Source: CAYFLR01 sp964343805 (GTDB taxonomy: Bacteria > Bdellovibrionota_B > Oligoflexia > CAYFLR01). Taken from it: DNA of 64,000 bases. The notes under the pieces are model-generated. The model was not told where the DNA came from, did not search any database, and saw only the letters and a program-made list of their open reading frames with translations. Where the stretch lies: NCBI GenBank assembly GCA_964343805.1, contig CAYFLR010000022.1:17328-81327 (forward strand), given 5' to 3'. Each line of letters opens with the position of its first letter. Position 1 is the stretch's first letter. The position numbers were made by a program, and so were the translations under genes. Shown here piece by piece: positions 62,367-64,000 of the stretch.

Positions 62367-64000
62367 TTACTCACCATTTGTTGGATAAGCATACATGGTT
62401 ACACTGCTTATGGTTCCATTAGAAAAGGTACATGTACCATTTCCTTCATAGTTACCTTCACCTTGATAGGCTCCATAGTTAGGAGTAAAAATACAACTCT
62501 CACTGCTTTCACAGAGACCGTCGTCATCACCTATACTATCTCCTATTATTTCAAGGGCATTTACTAAAAATGTATTACTATTATTATCTTGAGCCGAGCG
62601 ATTACCATTTACCGCTGTAGGACAAGCCGCACTCCCTGTAAAAACACTACCTGTAGTATTGGCTCCGTTATTGGTAACTCCTCTAATGACCGTTATATCA
62701 TCATCAAGGCGCCAATCGAAAATTTGACAGGTATCAGCAGTACAACGCCCCCAATTATCATTAGCTGGGAAGTCATTGGCATGCTCTACACCCCATCCCC
62801 TAAAGTCATTGATAAACTGTGTCCAATCTACATTAGTGGTGGTATTCATTGAACCAGCAGTATTAGTTTGGTTATCAGAATCAGTGGTGGTCACTTCCGC
62901 TAAAAATGAAGTACTCGCATTATACCCACTCAACTCACTCGCAGCAGAACTGATACACGCTTTTGGACTCCCCCCATCATCATCAATACCGGTTGAATCT
63001 GCTGAAATAGAACAGTCATCTGTCGCATTAGTTCCTACAATAAGGTACTCTGCAAAGGTAGCGGATGAAGAATTCACAAAATTTACTCCGGTGGTGTTAT
63101 TAGCTGCAACCACCTGAGAAATCTTAGCTAAAGTTGAATTATCTACTTGAAGACCCGTGGCATTTCCAACTAAAGCAGCATTATTCAACGAAACGTTTGC
63201 TGAAGAATTGTAGATACGGAACCCTAAGGTGCTATTATTAGTAGCTGTTACAAAAGCAAAGGTATTAGAGCTTGCTCCGTTAATATAGGTCCCTGTATCC
63301 CCATTGTTATAAGTTAAAATTTGAGTAAAAATATTATTATCAGAAGAGGATTGCAGCCTTATCCCATAGGTTCCATTATTTGAAGCCGTTACCATCCTAA
63401 AAACATTGTTAGTAGAAGCCCCACGAATTCTAAACCCTTGAGATACCGACTCAATTGAAGAAACTTGATAAAACTTTGTATAGTCCACATCATCTAACAT
63501 CATTCCAGTGGATAGATTGTTCTGAATATAGAACTTTCTAAATACTGAAAATTTCATCACCTCAAAATAGGCTCCATAAGAGGCTGTAGCCGCCCCATCA
63601 TAGTCTCCTTCCAACCAAAGATAATACTGGGTTCCACCAGCTAATAAACACTGATAGTTTGCTCCTACACTTTCTGCATCTGAAGAATTGCAGGAATTTC
63701 CACCGGTGAACCGCATCACACTGGTCCCCAACGTCACCAACCCAATCTTATCCGCATTAATATTAATCCCATTGGTAGCTGTAGCCGAATTCCAGGTATA
63801 AATACCACCCACTGTCGTCAAGGTTTGAACAGATCCGCTGGCAGTTAAGGCCGTTACCGTATTATCCCACCACTCGGTAGCAGAACTTTGATAGACCACA
63901 CGGCTATTTAAAGTCACTGAAATGTAATTCGTCTTCCAAGCGCTCGCATCAACCAAATCCTTCAATCCAATAGTCGACTTTAAGCCAACTGTTTCGATTT
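62367..64000 (-). CDS. Beta-helix surface protein, paralogue of the previous gene (N-terminus beyond right edge)
   Basis: The open frame continues to the last base of the window (upstream residues ETVGLKSTIGLKDLV match GLKSNKGLKDLV of the paralogue), so the start lies outside. The visible 540 or so residues hold a TEWW/AAWW-type segment, a beta-helix with repeated Asn/Ser rungs (NNVFRMVTASNNGTYGIRL, NNIFTQILTYNNGDTG) and the same ending DGLCESSESCIFTPNYGAYQG and SVTMYAYPTNG. It is followed by its paralogue after 12 bases. The pair indicates a tandem duplication with divergence in the helix region. Confidence 0.88.
   Translation of the reverse strand, partial: IETVGLKSTIGLKDLVDASAWKTNYISVTLNSRVVYQSSATEWWDNTVTALTASGSVQTLTTVGGIYTWNSATATNGININADKIGLVTLGTSVMRFTGGNSCNSSDAESVGANYQCLLAGGTQYYLWLEGDYDGAATASYGAYFEVMKFSVFRKFYIQNNLSTGMMLDDVDYTKFYQVSSIESVSQGFRIRGASTNNVFRMVTASNNGTYGIRLQSSSDNNIFTQILTYNNGDTGTYINGASSNTFAFVTATNNSTLGFRIYNSSANVSLNNAALVGNATGLQVDNSTLAKISQVVAANNTTGVNFVNSSSATFAEYLIVGTNATDDCSISADSTGIDDDGGSPKACISSAASELSGYNASTSFLAEVTTTDSDNQTNTAGSMNTTTNVDWTQFINDFRGWGVEHANDFPANDNWGRCTADTCQIFDWRLDDDITVIRGVTNNGANTTGSVFTGSAACPTAVNGNRSAQDNNSNTFLVNALEIIGDSIGDDDGLCESSESCIFTPNYGAYQGEGNYEGNGTCTFSNGTISSVTMYAYPTNGE

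Overview
This 64 kb window is chromosomal DNA from a Gram-negative bacterium with an AT-leaning genome. It carries a Tat translocase, Lgt, many lipobox signal peptides and several predicted outer-membrane barrels. The mixture suggests a member of the Bdellovibrionota or a related deltaproteobacterial-type lineage: a CcsA/ResB cytochrome c maturation pair, receiver-TPR regulators, an HNH nuclease of a family common in those genomes, a B12-dependent ribonucleotide reductase and many secreted or lipidated proteins. That placement is an inference from gene style; no rRNA or marker tree is available. Five runs of N show that this is a scaffolded draft, and several broken frames coincide with them.

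Layout. 0-1.2 kb: YejB/YejE-type peptide ABC permeases, with yejB interrupted by an in-frame stop. 1.3-5.7 kb: a three-gene envelope operon with a large lipoprotein, a lipoprotein that looks like a metallophosphoesterase stripped of its metal ligands, and a barrel-like protein. 5.7-9.5 kb: GDPD, TGS-containing nucleoside kinase, NlpC/P60 hydrolase and a divergent barrel protein. 9.6-11.4 kb: chemoreceptor with a CZB zinc domain. 11.5-16.7 kb: pgi, a small lipoprotein and the cytochrome c maturation pair. 16.7-25.8 kb: a compact seven-gene phosphorelay operon (four histidine kinases, two single receivers, a receiver-TPR protein broken by an amber codon), with a divergent pseudo-receiver-TPR paralogue, a CheX-like protein and a LysR regulator following (25.9-28.7 kb).

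28.7-33.9 kb: tatABC (tatA is short and easily missed), then three thioredoxin-fold proteins around a DUF4266-like Cys lipoprotein and a DUF3570-like outer-membrane protein, plus a divergent YtfJ-like protein. This is the best candidate here for a poorly described system. 33.9-45.7 kb: exported proteins, nrdJ, a zinc-ribbon protein, a GYF_2 protein, a secreted peptidylarginine deiminase very like the Porphyromonas enzyme, and a PEGA protein. 45.8-50.1 kb: lgt, prfC and an MsbA-like ABC exporter with an altered Q-loop. 50.2-53.7 kb: a very long TPR protein.

53.9-64 kb is the most accessory-looking part: a secreted HExxH protease with a slippable Pro-Phe tail, a radical SAM/glycosyltransferase pair lying between two 30-bp copies of a terminator sequence, an HNH nuclease whose C-terminus is encoded by one of those copies, and two tandem beta-helix surface proteins, the second running off the right edge. 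No CRISPR array, rRNA, tRNA, prophage or transposase was seen.
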